Origin: a virus
Virus record (IMG/VR): IMGVR_UViG_3300044490_000250
Location: 1 to 64,000 of that record
DNA: 64,000 nucleotides
Reading direction: 5' to 3' (one strand)
The position numbers were made by a program, and so were the translations under genes. Below, piece after piece: positions 46,451 through 54,843 of the stretch (position 1 is the stretch's first letter; each line of letters opens with the position of its first letter). The notes beneath the pieces are model-generated. The model ran no database searches, was not told where the DNA came from, and worked only from the letters and a program-made list of their open reading frames with translations.

Positions 46451-49243
46451 CTACCTAGCGTGCTGGCGCAACGTCTGCACCGCCGACTGCGAGCCGCGGC
46501 GCGCTGCGGCCTCGACGGCCGCAGGGTCAGTGGCGCCACGCGCGTCCACGTTGATGACGACCGGCCCCTGCGTCTCTCGCAAGTGCTCCTGCAGCGCCTC
46601 CAAGGAGCGCGCGCGGGACGACGACTCAGGAGGCACCCCCATCCACTCCTCGGTGCTCTCGATGACCCTCGCGGCGCTCGCACCCTCCTCGTAGTTGCTG
46701 TTGCCCCAGCCGAAGTTGTTCTGATCGAGCGCCTTACGCGCGGCAGCCATCCGCGCGTTCTGGCGGGCGATGACGCCGCCGCCCGTCGTCGCGATCCGCC
46801 GCCCCCAGCCCCTGTCCCGTCGAACGTAGTTCTGGTGGGCGGTGTCTATACCCCCCAGCGCCATGAGCCACCCTACCTGCCCCGCGTTCATCCCATAAGA
46901 CGACGCCGCGATCTGCTCGTTGCGCGCCTGGATTTCCGCGTCTCGCTCCTGCCACCCCGCAGCGCGCGGCCCTCCCTGCATCCCCCAGAACTGGCTGCTA
47001 CGCCAGCGCGGGTTGTACACCCCCGCGGGGACCCCGGAGGGCAGCGCCGCGCCTCCAACACCATCCCCGCTGATGCCGGCGTCGGCCAGCGCCGCCTTAG
47101 TGCCTTGGTACGTCCCGCGCTCGACGCTCCCCTCCACCCGATCGTAGTAGTCCAGGTCGGAGGTTGGCACTGCGCCCATGACGCCCTTGCCGAAGAACGC
47201 CGCACTCCGGCCCCCAGGAACCACCCCCTCAGCCAACCCAGCATCGAGGGTAGACCCAAGCGCCGTCTTACTCTTCCGCCAACCCGCGTACTGCTGCAGG
47301 CTCATGTAGGACGGCGACTCGGTGGCCCTGAAGCCAACCGCCCTCCCAGTGGCGTCCCGCACCGTCGTGATGTTTTGCTGCAGTGACGCGTTGACCTCGG
47401 TAAGCATCTTTTCCAAGGACCCGCTCAGGTCGTCCAGGCTTTTCGCCGTGGTCTGCAGGTCACGGCTTGTGATACCCCCGGTGTCCCGTGCCCACTGCAT
47501 CCCCGTCTGCGCCGCCGCCGCTGATGGTCCGACACTGATGCCAGCCGCCAGCAGCAACGCCCGTTTCATCGGCTGCTTCCCTGGCTCGGCTGTCAACGTG
47601 TCCGTGGCGCGGAGGATCATCCCCCAGACGGACAGAACGACCTTCGTCAGTCCCTGGAACAAGTTCAGCAGGTTGGGCAGCAGCGCGGTCAGCACCGGCA
47701 CCACTTCGGTGATGGCGGCCGCGATCTTGTCAGAGGCGGTCAGCAAGTTCAGCGCGATCGCGTACACTGCATCAACGCCACCCAGTCGGTCGTACAGCGT
47801 CACTGCCCGATCGTAGATGCTGTAGAAGGCATTGATCCCGGCGGTGACAATGTACGGGGCCCGCTCTAGCAAATCCAGCACAAGCGGCTGCAGCTTCTGG
47901 TAGGCGGCAGTGATGGTGTTGGCCCAGGTATTGGTTAGCTGATCCTTCTCCAGTTGATCGAACAGCGCCATCGCCGCCTTGACCGCCCCGCCCACTACGT
48001 CGGTGATCCCGGTCTCCTTGAGCGTCAAGGCGAACCGCAACCACAAGTCCTCGATGTTGGTCATCAGCTGTTCGAGGTTGTTGGCCATCCGCTCGGTGGC
48101 ACTGCCGAAGTTCGCTTCAACGTAGCGCACCGCCGCCAGCAGGTTCTTCTCACGCACCCCCGGGGACGACTCCAGCCCTCCAGTGTTGGGCCGCAACGTG
48201 GCCCCGAACGGCACCAGCTGCGGCGCCCGAATGCCAAAGCGTCGGGTGAAGATGTCCATGCGGCCTGCGTACACACCCTGCAGGCCCTTGACGGCCGTCT
48301 CCACGTCCACCTTGAACGTGACCGCGAGGTCGCTCGCCGCCTTGAACGCCCGGTTGATGTCCCCCAGCGCGCCCGACACACCGCTAGCCTTCAGACGGAT
48401 GAACGCGGAGATCATGTCATCGATGGTGTACGGAACCTTCTGCGCCCACTCCACGATGTTCTTCAGCATGACGGGCGCTTGGTCGCGGAACACAGCCTCC
48501 AGCCGACTCTGCAGCGACTCCAAACTGGCGGCTTGCTGCACCATGCTCACCGTCGCCTCGGCCAGCTTGGCACCCACACCTACGATGCTCTGCAGGATGC
48601 GAGACCAGTATTCATGGATGGTGCGGCTCAGACGCAGGAACATGAGACCGCCCAGCACCAGCGTACCCTGGATGCTCTGAGCAATCGCAGCCACGCCCTG
48701 CAGCGCACTCAGCCCAAGACCAATCGGCGCGGCGAACCGAGCCGCGAAGCCTCCTGCTCCTCCCAGCATACCACCCCGCGCTTGCAGCCCTGTTCCCCAC
48801 GTTCGAATGGATTGGACGGTGGGCGTGTTCGCAGCAACACCGAGCATCCCTCGCAGGGTCGGTGCCTCCCCCCTCATCCGCGCGGCCTGGAGGTAGGCCG
48901 CCACGCGCCGAGTGGCGCTCGCCGCGTTTTCCATCTGCCGCGCCAGCCGCGCTGCCTGCGCCGCCTGTCGTTGCGTCTCGGCGGATAGCGTCTTGCTGGC
49001 CTTCACCTGCTCGTTCTGCACCCTGAGGACATCCCGTGCGGCCTGCGCTTGCTTCGCGGTTGCCGCGGCGGCAGCGCGTGCGTTGGTTGCCACCGAACCG
49101 TCCGCGCGCACACCACTTCCCATCGTGTGTGCCGTGCGCTGAGCCAACCCCTCCAGGCGGTTCACGGCAGCCAGCAACTGAGCACTCAAGCCGCCGTCAA
49201 TAGTCAAACCAAGGGTCTTGTTGAAGTCACCAGCGAACTCCAT
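46451..49243 (-). CDS. Tail tape measure protein
   Basis: 930 residues from ATG at 49243, overlapping the preceding stop (TGATG). Long helical N-terminus with Ala/Gln-rich coiled coil (TAKQAQAARDVLRVQNEQVK), hydrophobic central segments (FMFLRLS-like GGLMFLRLSRTIHEY, GLSALQGVAAIAQSIQG), and a large helical middle. Typical of the ruler that sets tail length. At about 0.15 nm per residue a tail near 140 nm is expected. No peptidoglycan hydrolase motif is seen. Confidence 0.85.
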   Translation of the reverse strand: MEFAGDFNKTLGLTIDGGLSAQLLAAVNRLEGLAQRTAHTMGSGVRADGSVATNARAAAAATAKQAQAARDVLRVQNEQVKASKTLSAETQRQAAQAARLARQMENAASATRRVAAYLQAARMRGEAPTLRGMLGVAANTPTVQSIRTWGTGLQARGGMLGGAGGFAARFAAPIGLGLSALQGVAAIAQSIQGTLVLGGLMFLRLSRTIHEYWSRILQSIVGVGAKLAEATVSMVQQAASLESLQSRLEAVFRDQAPVMLKNIVEWAQKVPYTIDDMISAFIRLKASGVSGALGDINRAFKAASDLAVTFKVDVETAVKGLQGVYAGRMDIFTRRFGIRAPQLVPFGATLRPNTGGLESSPGVREKNLLAAVRYVEANFGSATERMANNLEQLMTNIEDLWLRFALTLKETGITDVVGGAVKAAMALFDQLEKDQLTNTWANTITAAYQKLQPLVLDLLERAPYIVTAGINAFYSIYDRAVTLYDRLGGVDAVYAIALNLLTASDKIAAAITEVVPVLTALLPNLLNLFQGLTKVVLSVWGMILRATDTLTAEPGKQPMKRALLLAAGISVGPSAAAAQTGMQWARDTGGITSRDLQTTAKSLDDLSGSLEKMLTEVNASLQQNITTVRDATGRAVGFRATESPSYMSLQQYAGWRKSKTALGSTLDAGLAEGVVPGGRSAAFFGKGVMGAVPTSDLDYYDRVEGSVERGTYQGTKAALADAGISGDGVGGAALPSGVPAGVYNPRWRSSQFWGMQGGPRAAGWQERDAEIQARNEQIAASSYGMNAGQVGWLMALGGIDTAHQNYVRRDRGWGRRIATTGGGVIARQNARMAAARKALDQNNFGWGNSNYEEGASAARVIESTEEWMGVPPESSSRARSLEALQEHLRETQGPVVINVDARGATDPAAVEAAARRGSQSAVQTLRQHAR

Positions 49244-49857
49244 CACACCCTCCAAACTTGGACGCCGATCGTCTCGTAGGCCGCGCCCAGCAGGTCCTCA
49301 GCCAAGCTGTGCACGGTGTCGAACGCCCAGTGGTGAGGTTGGACCTGTACGTTGATCCACGGAGGACGCCCACCCTTGGCCGGGCCCCCCGCCCTCCGCA
49401 GGGCTTGGCGTAGCGTCGGGATGTCGGCTGTGTCTGCCGTGGACCCCAGCACGAGGCGCGCCAACTTGTGCCGCACCGTGTTGGTTCGCATGTTCCACAG
49501 CCACACCCGGTGCGCCGCCGTCCCCGTGTGCACCCCCGCCGGAATGTTGAAGGGCACAGGGCCGTCCACGGACTCGCTGCGGTCCTGCATGATCGAGCTG
49601 CCCACTCGCGCCCGCAGCCACGACCCCCCGCCGAAGTTCCCTACCTCCAGCCGCTGCGTACCCCAGTCGTCCCCCATGTGCGGGTCGCCGGTGTTGGAAC
49701 GCGGAGCGGCTCGCCTGACCCGCTCGTTGAAGCGGTCAATGGCGAGCCGCGCACGCGACTGCATCAACGTTGAGCCCAGGGCTGTCTCAAGGCGGGAACG
49801 CAGATTCCGCAACCACGACGCGGACGCCTCGTCCCACCTGACCTGGAGGTGAAGCAT
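49243..49857 (-). CDS. Minor tail protein (probable tail-component between chaperones and tape measure)
   Basis: 204 residues from ATG. Basic N-terminus with helix (SWLRNLRSRLETALGSTLMQ) and a beta-rich remainder (HRVWLWNMRTNTVRHKLARLV). No known motif; located between the tail-assembly chaperones and the tape measure, where tail completion or tape-measure-associated proteins often lie. The overlap TGATG to the tape measure shows coupling. Confidence 0.5.
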   Translation of the reverse strand: MLHLQVRWDEASASWLRNLRSRLETALGSTLMQSRARLAIDRFNERVRRAAPRSNTGDPHMGDDWGTQRLEVGNFGGGSWLRARVGSSIMQDRSESVDGPVPFNIPAGVHTGTAAHRVWLWNMRTNTVRHKLARLVLGSTADTADIPTLRQALRRAGGPAKGGRPPWINVQVQPHHWAFDTVHSLAEDLLGAAYETIGVQVWRV

Positions 49858-50282
49858 CAGGAACCCTCGTCGTCCGCGTCCAGCTTATCCGACTGGCCCT
49901 GTTGGTACGCCAACCACAGCCGCACACGCCACCACGCCTGCTTAGCCCACGGCCTCCCGTTCGGCGTGACTCCGGTGTCGAAGAAGATCGTACTCGCCAA
50001 GCACTCGTTCGACGCCAGCCGGCAGAGCTCGTAGACCCACAGCGGCGGTTCGTACTGCAGCTCGTCCCCGTCATTCCAAGTCACTCGCCACTGCAGGCCC
50101 TCCTGCTCGACCGTAGGCTCGACATCCCAGCGGTGCTTGAGGTACACCTCGTAAGCACGGTCGGACGTGAAGTCCTCTCGGCGGTGACGGTTGGGGCGTA
50201 GGTGCTCAAACAATGATCGGGCGTTAGCCGCGACAAAGCAGGTTACTGGGTCTCTTCGCTGCTTGCCGACGGCTCGGACGAG
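49857..50282 (-). CDS. Frameshift-expressed extension of the tail assembly chaperone (gpT-like part)
   Basis: This frame is open from just after the heptamer at 50282-50288 to the stop at 49857. No good start codon exists: the first candidate (TTG at 50213) lacks a ribosome-binding site. A -1 slip on GGGAAAC would join residue 173 of the upstream chaperone to this 141-residue region, giving a 314-residue fusion, the gpG-GT arrangement of lambda. The extension contains WVYELCRLASNE and a charged C-terminus. Confidence 0.7.
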   Translation of the reverse strand, partial: LVRAVGKQRRDPVTCFVAANARSLFEHLRPNRHRREDFTSDRAYEVYLKHRWDVEPTVEQEGLQWRVTWNDGDELQYEPPLWVYELCRLASNECLASTIFFDTGVTPNGRPWAKQAWWRVRLWLAYQQGQSDKLDADDEGS

Positions 50283-50800
50283 TTTCCCGCGGAGTCCACC
50301 AAGTCATTGACCTCGGTCTGCCCGCTGATCCCCAACGCGGCGTCGATCGTTGCGAACGCCGCGCCAGCGATGCCCTGGTCGAGCTGGCTGTTCAGCAGCT
50401 CCTCCGCCTTCTCCTTGCCCACCTTCAGCACGTCGCAGTGGACCGCCACCACCTCGTCGTTCCCGTCCTCGCCCGTGCGCTTCGCCGGCAGCCGCCACCC
50501 CAACAGCAGCCCATGTCGGATCATCAGTTGCAGTGACGTAACCGGCCGGCTCTGAACATGGAGGCGCCCCGCGTCGTCCCGCATGTGCTGAAGCGTCGCC
50601 AGTCGGATCAGCTCCTTGATGTCACAGTCCGCGTCCCGCACCCTCACGTGGAAGGAACCACTCACGCCCGGCACGGTGCTGATGTCCACCAAGGTGTCAC
50701 TCCCGGCCACCCCCGTCTTCAACGGCAGGTCCTCTGGATCGTCGGTCCGCAACCGCCGCGCCATGCTCAGTACCAACTTCAGCTTATCTTGATCTGTCAT
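50243..50800 (-). CDS. Tail assembly chaperone (gpG-like)
   Basis: 185 residues from ATG at 50800. Mostly helical, acidic at the end (DSAGNSSEPSASSEETQ). It lies directly after the tail tube cluster and before the tape measure gene, the canonical chaperone position. The frameshift heptamer GGGAAAC occurs 12 codons before its stop. It should coat the tape measure during tail assembly. Confidence 0.7.
   Translation of the reverse strand: MTDQDKLKLVLSMARRLRTDDPEDLPLKTGVAGSDTLVDISTVPGVSGSFHVRVRDADCDIKELIRLATLQHMRDDAGRLHVQSRPVTSLQLMIRHGLLLGWRLPAKRTGEDGNDEVVAVHCDVLKVGKEKAEELLNSQLDQGIAGAAFATIDAALGISGQTEVNDLVDSAGNSSEPSASSEETQ
50282..50288 (-). promoter_or_regulatory. Programmed -1 ribosomal frameshift site
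   Basis: - strand GGGAAAC, read G-GGA-AAC in the chaperone frame, is an X-XXY-YYZ slippery heptamer; lambda uses GGGAAAG at the same place in G/T. The -1 frame is open from about 18 bases upstream of the site to the stop at 49857. Confidence 0.75.
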
Positions 50801-51089
50801 CTGTGGTCTCCCGGTACGCGCGGTGCATCGCGTACATATTGTCGAGCAGCGCCCGTCTAGTCTGCTCGTACTGGCTGATCTCAACCAACGCCTGTCCGCT
50901 GCGCCACACTTCCAGCAGCGCGTGCAGCGAACGAGTGCAACAACTCACATCGATGGTGAACATCGAGCGCAGTTGCGGCCCGCGCCCGGGGCGCGTCTCG
51001 ATGTTCGTGCAAGACGCGCCCTCTTGGTACAGCAACCACGTCGCCAAGTGCAAGTTGGGCGTGGTGAGCACGGAAGTCTGATCTAGCAT
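50784..51089 (-). CDS. Small tail-region hypothetical protein
   Basis: 101 residues from ATG at 51089, overlapping the next gene by 17 bases. Helical with several Cys (ASCTNIETR, VSCCTRSLH) and a charged end. Located between tail tube and chaperone genes; may be another assembly factor. No family was recognised. Confidence 0.5.
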   Translation of the reverse strand: MLDQTSVLTTPNLHLATWLLYQEGASCTNIETRPGRGPQLRSMFTIDVSCCTRSLHALLEVWRSGQALVEISQYEQTRRALLDNMYAMHRAYRETTDDRSR

Positions 51090-51102
51090 GATGGACCGCC
51101 TA

Positions 51103-52071
51103 TCAGGAGACATCCCACGAAATCGGGTCAGTGGTGCCGTCCACGCTCCGCAGAGCACTCGCCCGCATCGTCTCGGGGATCACACTGTCCGACCCGCCAG
51201 GGTAGCTACGCGGGTGCTCGTTCAGGACCACACACGGCAGCGTGATCGTCAGGGTGCTCGTCCCCGTGATGATGAACTTAAACCCCAGGCTCGGAGTGGT
51301 CCCGTCCCCCTCCCGGTACGCGACGCTCCGCAGATGCGCCTTGTACTCCGTGAAGAACGCATCCGTGAGGTACTTGCGGTCCAGGTCCAGCGTCGCCCGG
51401 AACCCACCGCGCGCGAAGATGTACGACGGGCTGAGGCTGCCGGCGCACGTGAACCCGTCACCCACATCCTCCAGCATGTTGTCGTGCACGATGGTCGCCG
51501 TCTTGAAGGTCGTGTCGTCGGCGTAGGCGCCCCCAGCCCACGAGGTCTGCACCGAGGCAGCATCGAAGTTGTAGGGGACCCCGAGATCGGTGATCGCCGG
51601 GGCCGACACTCCGTGCCCCACGTTCTCCTCACGGCCCAACAGGCTCAGCGTGTAGTGCACCGGCTCCCGCGTGCGAATCTCCAGCTGGGCCTGCCTCACC
51701 GCCACATCGCTCCAACCCTCCACCTCGTAGGCCCCGTCAACCATCCGAACGACGTACACAGACGCGTAGGTCGGCTGGTTGTAGGCGTCGCGATCCGCGA
51801 TCCACGAGACCAAGTCCTCCAGCGCCGTCTCATCCGCGTACAGCGGCCCGCCAACGTCTCCCTCGCCCCAGTCCCCGGTGCTCGTCGCCTCGCTCGGCGA
51901 CTCACGGCCGTCGCTGACGTTCAGCAGCTCCAGCTGCCCGGCGTGACCATACGTGAGGTTGCCGTCATACGGCATCCAGTTGATGTCACCCTCTGTCTCG
52001 TTGGGCGTGCCGAAGGCTGACTGTAGGGCGAAGCCCCATCTCGTATGCTTGCTCATCGTCGGGATAGGCAT
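51103..52071 (-). CDS. Major tail (tube) protein
   Basis: 322 residues from ATG at 52071, behind AGGAGGT. The beta-rich sequence with STGDWGEGDVGGPLYADETAL and TWAGGAY-like turns, FGTPNETEGDINWMPY near the N-terminus, and a C-terminal Ig-like stretch (FKFIITGTSTLTITLP) fit the phage lambda gpV/tail-tube fold. It is the gene just before the chaperone pair, as in siphoviruses. Confidence 0.75.
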   Translation of the reverse strand: MPIPTMSKHTRWGFALQSAFGTPNETEGDINWMPYDGNLTYGHAGQLELLNVSDGRESPSEATSTGDWGEGDVGGPLYADETALEDLVSWIADRDAYNQPTYASVYVVRMVDGAYEVEGWSDVAVRQAQLEIRTREPVHYTLSLLGREENVGHGVSAPAITDLGVPYNFDAASVQTSWAGGAYADDTTFKTATIVHDNMLEDVGDGFTCAGSLSPSYIFARGGFRATLDLDRKYLTDAFFTEYKAHLRSVAYREGDGTTPSLGFKFIITGTSTLTITLPCVVLNEHPRSYPGGSDSVIPETMRASALRSVDGTTDPISWDVS

Positions 52072-52083
52072 GGTCCGTACCTC

Positions 52084-52854
52084 CTAGACCCACAGGGCCT
52101 TCGGGTTGACACGACTCAAACGCCCCCATACCTCGAAGCGACCGATGTCAAACGGGCCGCCTGGGCTGTCCTGGGGCACCAACCTCTTCGCTCCACGGAC
52201 GAAGCACTCATCCAGCTCTCCGCCGCAGCGGGAGTCCTCTTCGATCTGGTTGAGCACCGACTGGAAGTCCGTAACGAAGCCTTCCACCAAGTCCTCATGC
52301 GGGACACGCAGACGGTAGTAGTGCCCCTCCCAGATGTAGTAGTACGACCAGTTGCCGGCGCCATCGTGGTCGTGCCGCACCTCCGGCGCGTTGAACCACA
52401 CCGCCGGAAACTTGAGCGTCCCAGGGTCGGCCGCCGGTAGCGTCTGGTCGTGCTGCACCACCTTCAAGTCCTCCACTGCCGCCGGCAGCACCTGCCACGT
52501 CACGTAGGCCCCTCGATCCACGGTGTACTCCAGCGACGCCGGCTCAGTCAACGTGAGGTTCAGCGGCCAAGCGTGCACCTCTTCGATCTCTACGTCCTCC
52601 TCGTGGTCCACCGACAGCCCGTCCGCTGACGGCTCCACGAGTTTGAGGTTCAAGCTGTTGCCGCGAAACATCCCAGTGCCCTGCAGCCCGTCGTTGGTCA
52701 CCTCGTTCGTGGGGCGCCCCACTGGGATCGTCAGCCCGCCGGTGTAGTCAGACTTCAGCAGCACCCGCCCCTGCACCAGCGCCCTCAACGCCTTCATCGG
52801 GCCCACCAGCGCCCAGGTCGTCTGAAACTGCACGCCCGCCAGATCGTCGCTCAT
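52084..52854 (-). CDS. Head-tail or tail terminator-region structural protein
   Basis: 256 residues from ATG at 52854, overlapping the preceding stop. Beta-rich core with helical ends (RALVQGRVLLKSDYTGGLTI, FVTDFQSVLNQIEEDSR). Position between the connector genes and the tail tube suggests tail terminator or neck function. No family motif was recognised. Confidence 0.55.
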   Translation of the reverse strand: MSDDLAGVQFQTTWALVGPMKALRALVQGRVLLKSDYTGGLTIPVGRPTNEVTNDGLQGTGMFRGNSLNLKLVEPSADGLSVDHEEDVEIEEVHAWPLNLTLTEPASLEYTVDRGAYVTWQVLPAAVEDLKVVQHDQTLPAADPGTLKFPAVWFNAPEVRHDHDGAGNWSYYYIWEGHYYRLRVPHEDLVEGFVTDFQSVLNQIEEDSRCGGELDECFVRGAKRLVPQDSPGGPFDIGRFEVWGRLSRVNPKALWV

Positions 52855-53432
52855 GTAGGCCACCACCCCGGCTGCTGACGCACCCGCACCTGGAGCGGCC
52901 CGTGCCACCCCTGGGGGCGCACGGTCGTCTCGGCCAGCCACAGCGTCTTGCACTCCACGAGCGTGTCCTCCGCAGCCGCAACCTCCAACGCCTGATCGGC
53001 GTACAGCCCCAGCACATCGTCCTCCGCGCTGGCTATCCGCACCATCTGCCCGTCCGTGTCCAGCACACACTGGTCGCCGGGCTCAAACCCTACGGAGGTG
53101 TCCACCGTCAACGACGTGGCCCCGATAGAGGCACTGGCAGCCAACCGGGCAGTCACCGTCTCGCGCACGCCGCCAACCGTCCGTAGCTTCCACGTGACAA
53201 TCGCGTAGCCCCGGTCGACATCCTGCCCCCGCGGGAGCCTCAGGTTCGCCAGCACGACGTTCGTGGTCTCGGCAACAAACTGAGTGGCCTCGTCCACTGG
53301 CATCAGGCGACATGGGACATCCTCATCAGTCGTAGCTTCGAACGACGACGCACGAAACGAGTGCCCCTCGTCCAACCTCTGGATCGGACGGTAGATGCGG
53401 CACATCGCGTTTCGGTCGCCGAACCATCCCAT
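52851..53432 (-). CDS. Head-closure-like structural protein
   Basis: 193 residues from ATG, overlapping the adaptor stop (TGATG). Small beta barrel-like segments (SFEATTDEDVPCRLMPVD, SLTVDTSVGFEPGDQCVLDTDGQMVRI), the pattern of phage head-closure proteins such as SPP1 gp16 or HK97 gp7. The assignment is by order within the connector cluster. Confidence 0.55.
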   Translation of the reverse strand: MGWFGDRNAMCRIYRPIQRLDEGHSFRASSFEATTDEDVPCRLMPVDEATQFVAETTNVVLANLRLPRGQDVDRGYAIVTWKLRTVGGVRETVTARLAASASIGATSLTVDTSVGFEPGDQCVLDTDGQMVRIASAEDDVLGLYADQALEVAAAEDTLVECKTLWLAETTVRPQGWHGPLQVRVRQQPGWWPT

Positions 53433-54217
53433 CAGGTTGCCAACTCCGGGTCAACCAGCGCCGCCCTCACACGAGGCGCGCGGTTCTGGCACAGACTCAC
53501 AGCCGTGGTGTAGCAGTGCCGAACGAACCGGCTGTACCGACTCTCGGTCGCCTTCTGCGTCACCCGCATGTCGCCCATCTGGATGTTGATGTCCCCGCCT
53601 GCGAGATCGTCGTCGGTGTTGCTGTCGAACGCCTCCGCAAACGGGATGATGTAGGCGCAGACGAACAACGCCGCAGCGGTGGCGATGTTGGCGGGGACCT
53701 CTTCGTACCCCCAGGTCATCGTCACCGCCACATTGAGGAACCCATGCGGGAACAGCGGACCGCCCCGACGCAAGGTCGGGTAGGCATCGGTGAGTGTCAG
53801 CTCCCCGGTGTAGATCAGCCAACCGTCGCCCGTCACGTAGTAGGCATCGTCAGACACCGTCACGTCATCCACCACCAGCGCGGTGACCTCGATGATCCGC
53901 TTCGCCGGTATCCCAAAGTCCTTGAGGTCCAGCCGGTCCGTGCCGGCGCCGTTGATGTAGAGCGTCTCCTCCTCGTAGTACCCAAACCCCTGCTTGGCCG
54001 TCTGCCGCACCTTCTCAGCCGCCACGGGCAACCAGAGATCGATCAGCGCGTTGCGGGCCGCCTCGTCACCGAGGTTCGCTAGCGGGTCGCCGTCGCCGCC
54101 GCCCACCACCGTCCCCCGGTTGATCCCGGCCAGCAACTGCAGCACCGCGTCGCGCGTGCAGTAGGTCTCATCCTCGTCGACCAGCTGGCTCGCGTGTGTC
54201 AGTTTCGGAGTCGCCAT
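53432..54217 (-). CDS. Head-tail adaptor (gp6/gp15-like)
   Basis: 261 residues from ATG at 54217, overlapping the kinase stop. Helical core (LWLPVAAEKVRQTAKQGFGY, IATAAALFVCAYIIPFAEAF) with beta hairpins (YYVTGDGWLIYTGELTL) resembles the DNA-packaging adaptor of the HK97 gp6 group. It would sit below the portal. Confidence 0.6.
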   Translation of the reverse strand: MATPKLTHASQLVDEDETYCTRDAVLQLLAGINRGTVVGGGDGDPLANLGDEAARNALIDLWLPVAAEKVRQTAKQGFGYYEEETLYINGAGTDRLDLKDFGIPAKRIIEVTALVVDDVTVSDDAYYVTGDGWLIYTGELTLTDAYPTLRRGGPLFPHGFLNVAVTMTWGYEEVPANIATAAALFVCAYIIPFAEAFDSNTDDDLAGGDINIQMGDMRVTQKATESRYSRFVRHCYTTAVSLCQNRAPRVRAALVDPELAT

Positions 54218-54843
54218 CACCGCACCTCAAGCAGCGGACGAACCAGCGTTTGAATGTCCTGCAGCACCCGCCCCCTCGAACGTGAGGCGTCCACCACCAT
54301 CACTGACATCGTGGGGCACGCCCGCACCGCATCCAGGTAGCCCTCACGCATCTCTTCCAAGAACGCCGTCCCTCTCGCTTCCCAGTAGTCTGGGTCGGAG
54401 AGCCGCTGCAACGCCGTGCGTCCAGGGCAGTCCAACACCACCGTCAGGTCCGGGAGCAGGCCGCCGTTCGCTGCGGTCTCCAGCATCTGCACTGCCACGC
54501 TCCCCACCCCGCACAGCATCCCCTGGTTCACAAGGTTCGTCAGATGATAGCGGTCCGCCACAACCGCTGCGCCCCGCGTCAGCGCTGGGCGGATGATCGT
54601 GTCTACCATGTACGCCCGGTCGGCCGCGACAGCCAACGCCCGAGCCAGAGGCGGCAACGCCCCCGCGATCTCCGCAGAGGCGACCAGACTTCGCAAGTGC
54701 GCCCCGGCGGGTGTGGCCTCCGCCGCCGCACGCACATCCACTGTATCGTACCCCAGCTCAGCCAACCACAATCGCAGAGCCGTACCCTGCGTGGTCTTCC
54801 CCGCTCCACAGATGCCTTCCAAGGCTATGAACAAGCCGCTCAT
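54217..54843 (-). CDS. Thymidylate kinase-like enzyme, second copy
   Basis: 208 residues from ATG at 54843. P-loop ALEGICGAGKTT and DR motif ADRYHLTNLVNQGM are those of the dTMP kinase family; the central ADRAYMVDTIIRPAL is like the first copy's layout. It lies between capsid and connector genes, far from nucleotide metabolism, and overlaps a glycosyltransferase gene. It may phosphorylate an unusual deoxynucleotide or a sugar-modified base precursor; an ordinary dTMP kinase acquired twice is the simple alternative. Confidence 0.75.
   Translation of the reverse strand: MSGLFIALEGICGAGKTTQGTALRLWLAELGYDTVDVRAAAEATPAGAHLRSLVASAEIAGALPPLARALAVAADRAYMVDTIIRPALTRGAAVVADRYHLTNLVNQGMLCGVGSVAVQMLETAANGGLLPDLTVVLDCPGRTALQRLSDPDYWEARGTAFLEEMREGYLDAVRACPTMSVMVVDASRSRGRVLQDIQTLVRPLLEVR

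Noticed and set aside
46184-47386. 400-codon + strand ORF opposite the tape measure gene
   Set aside because: Low-complexity Arg/His/Pro composition and no start signals.
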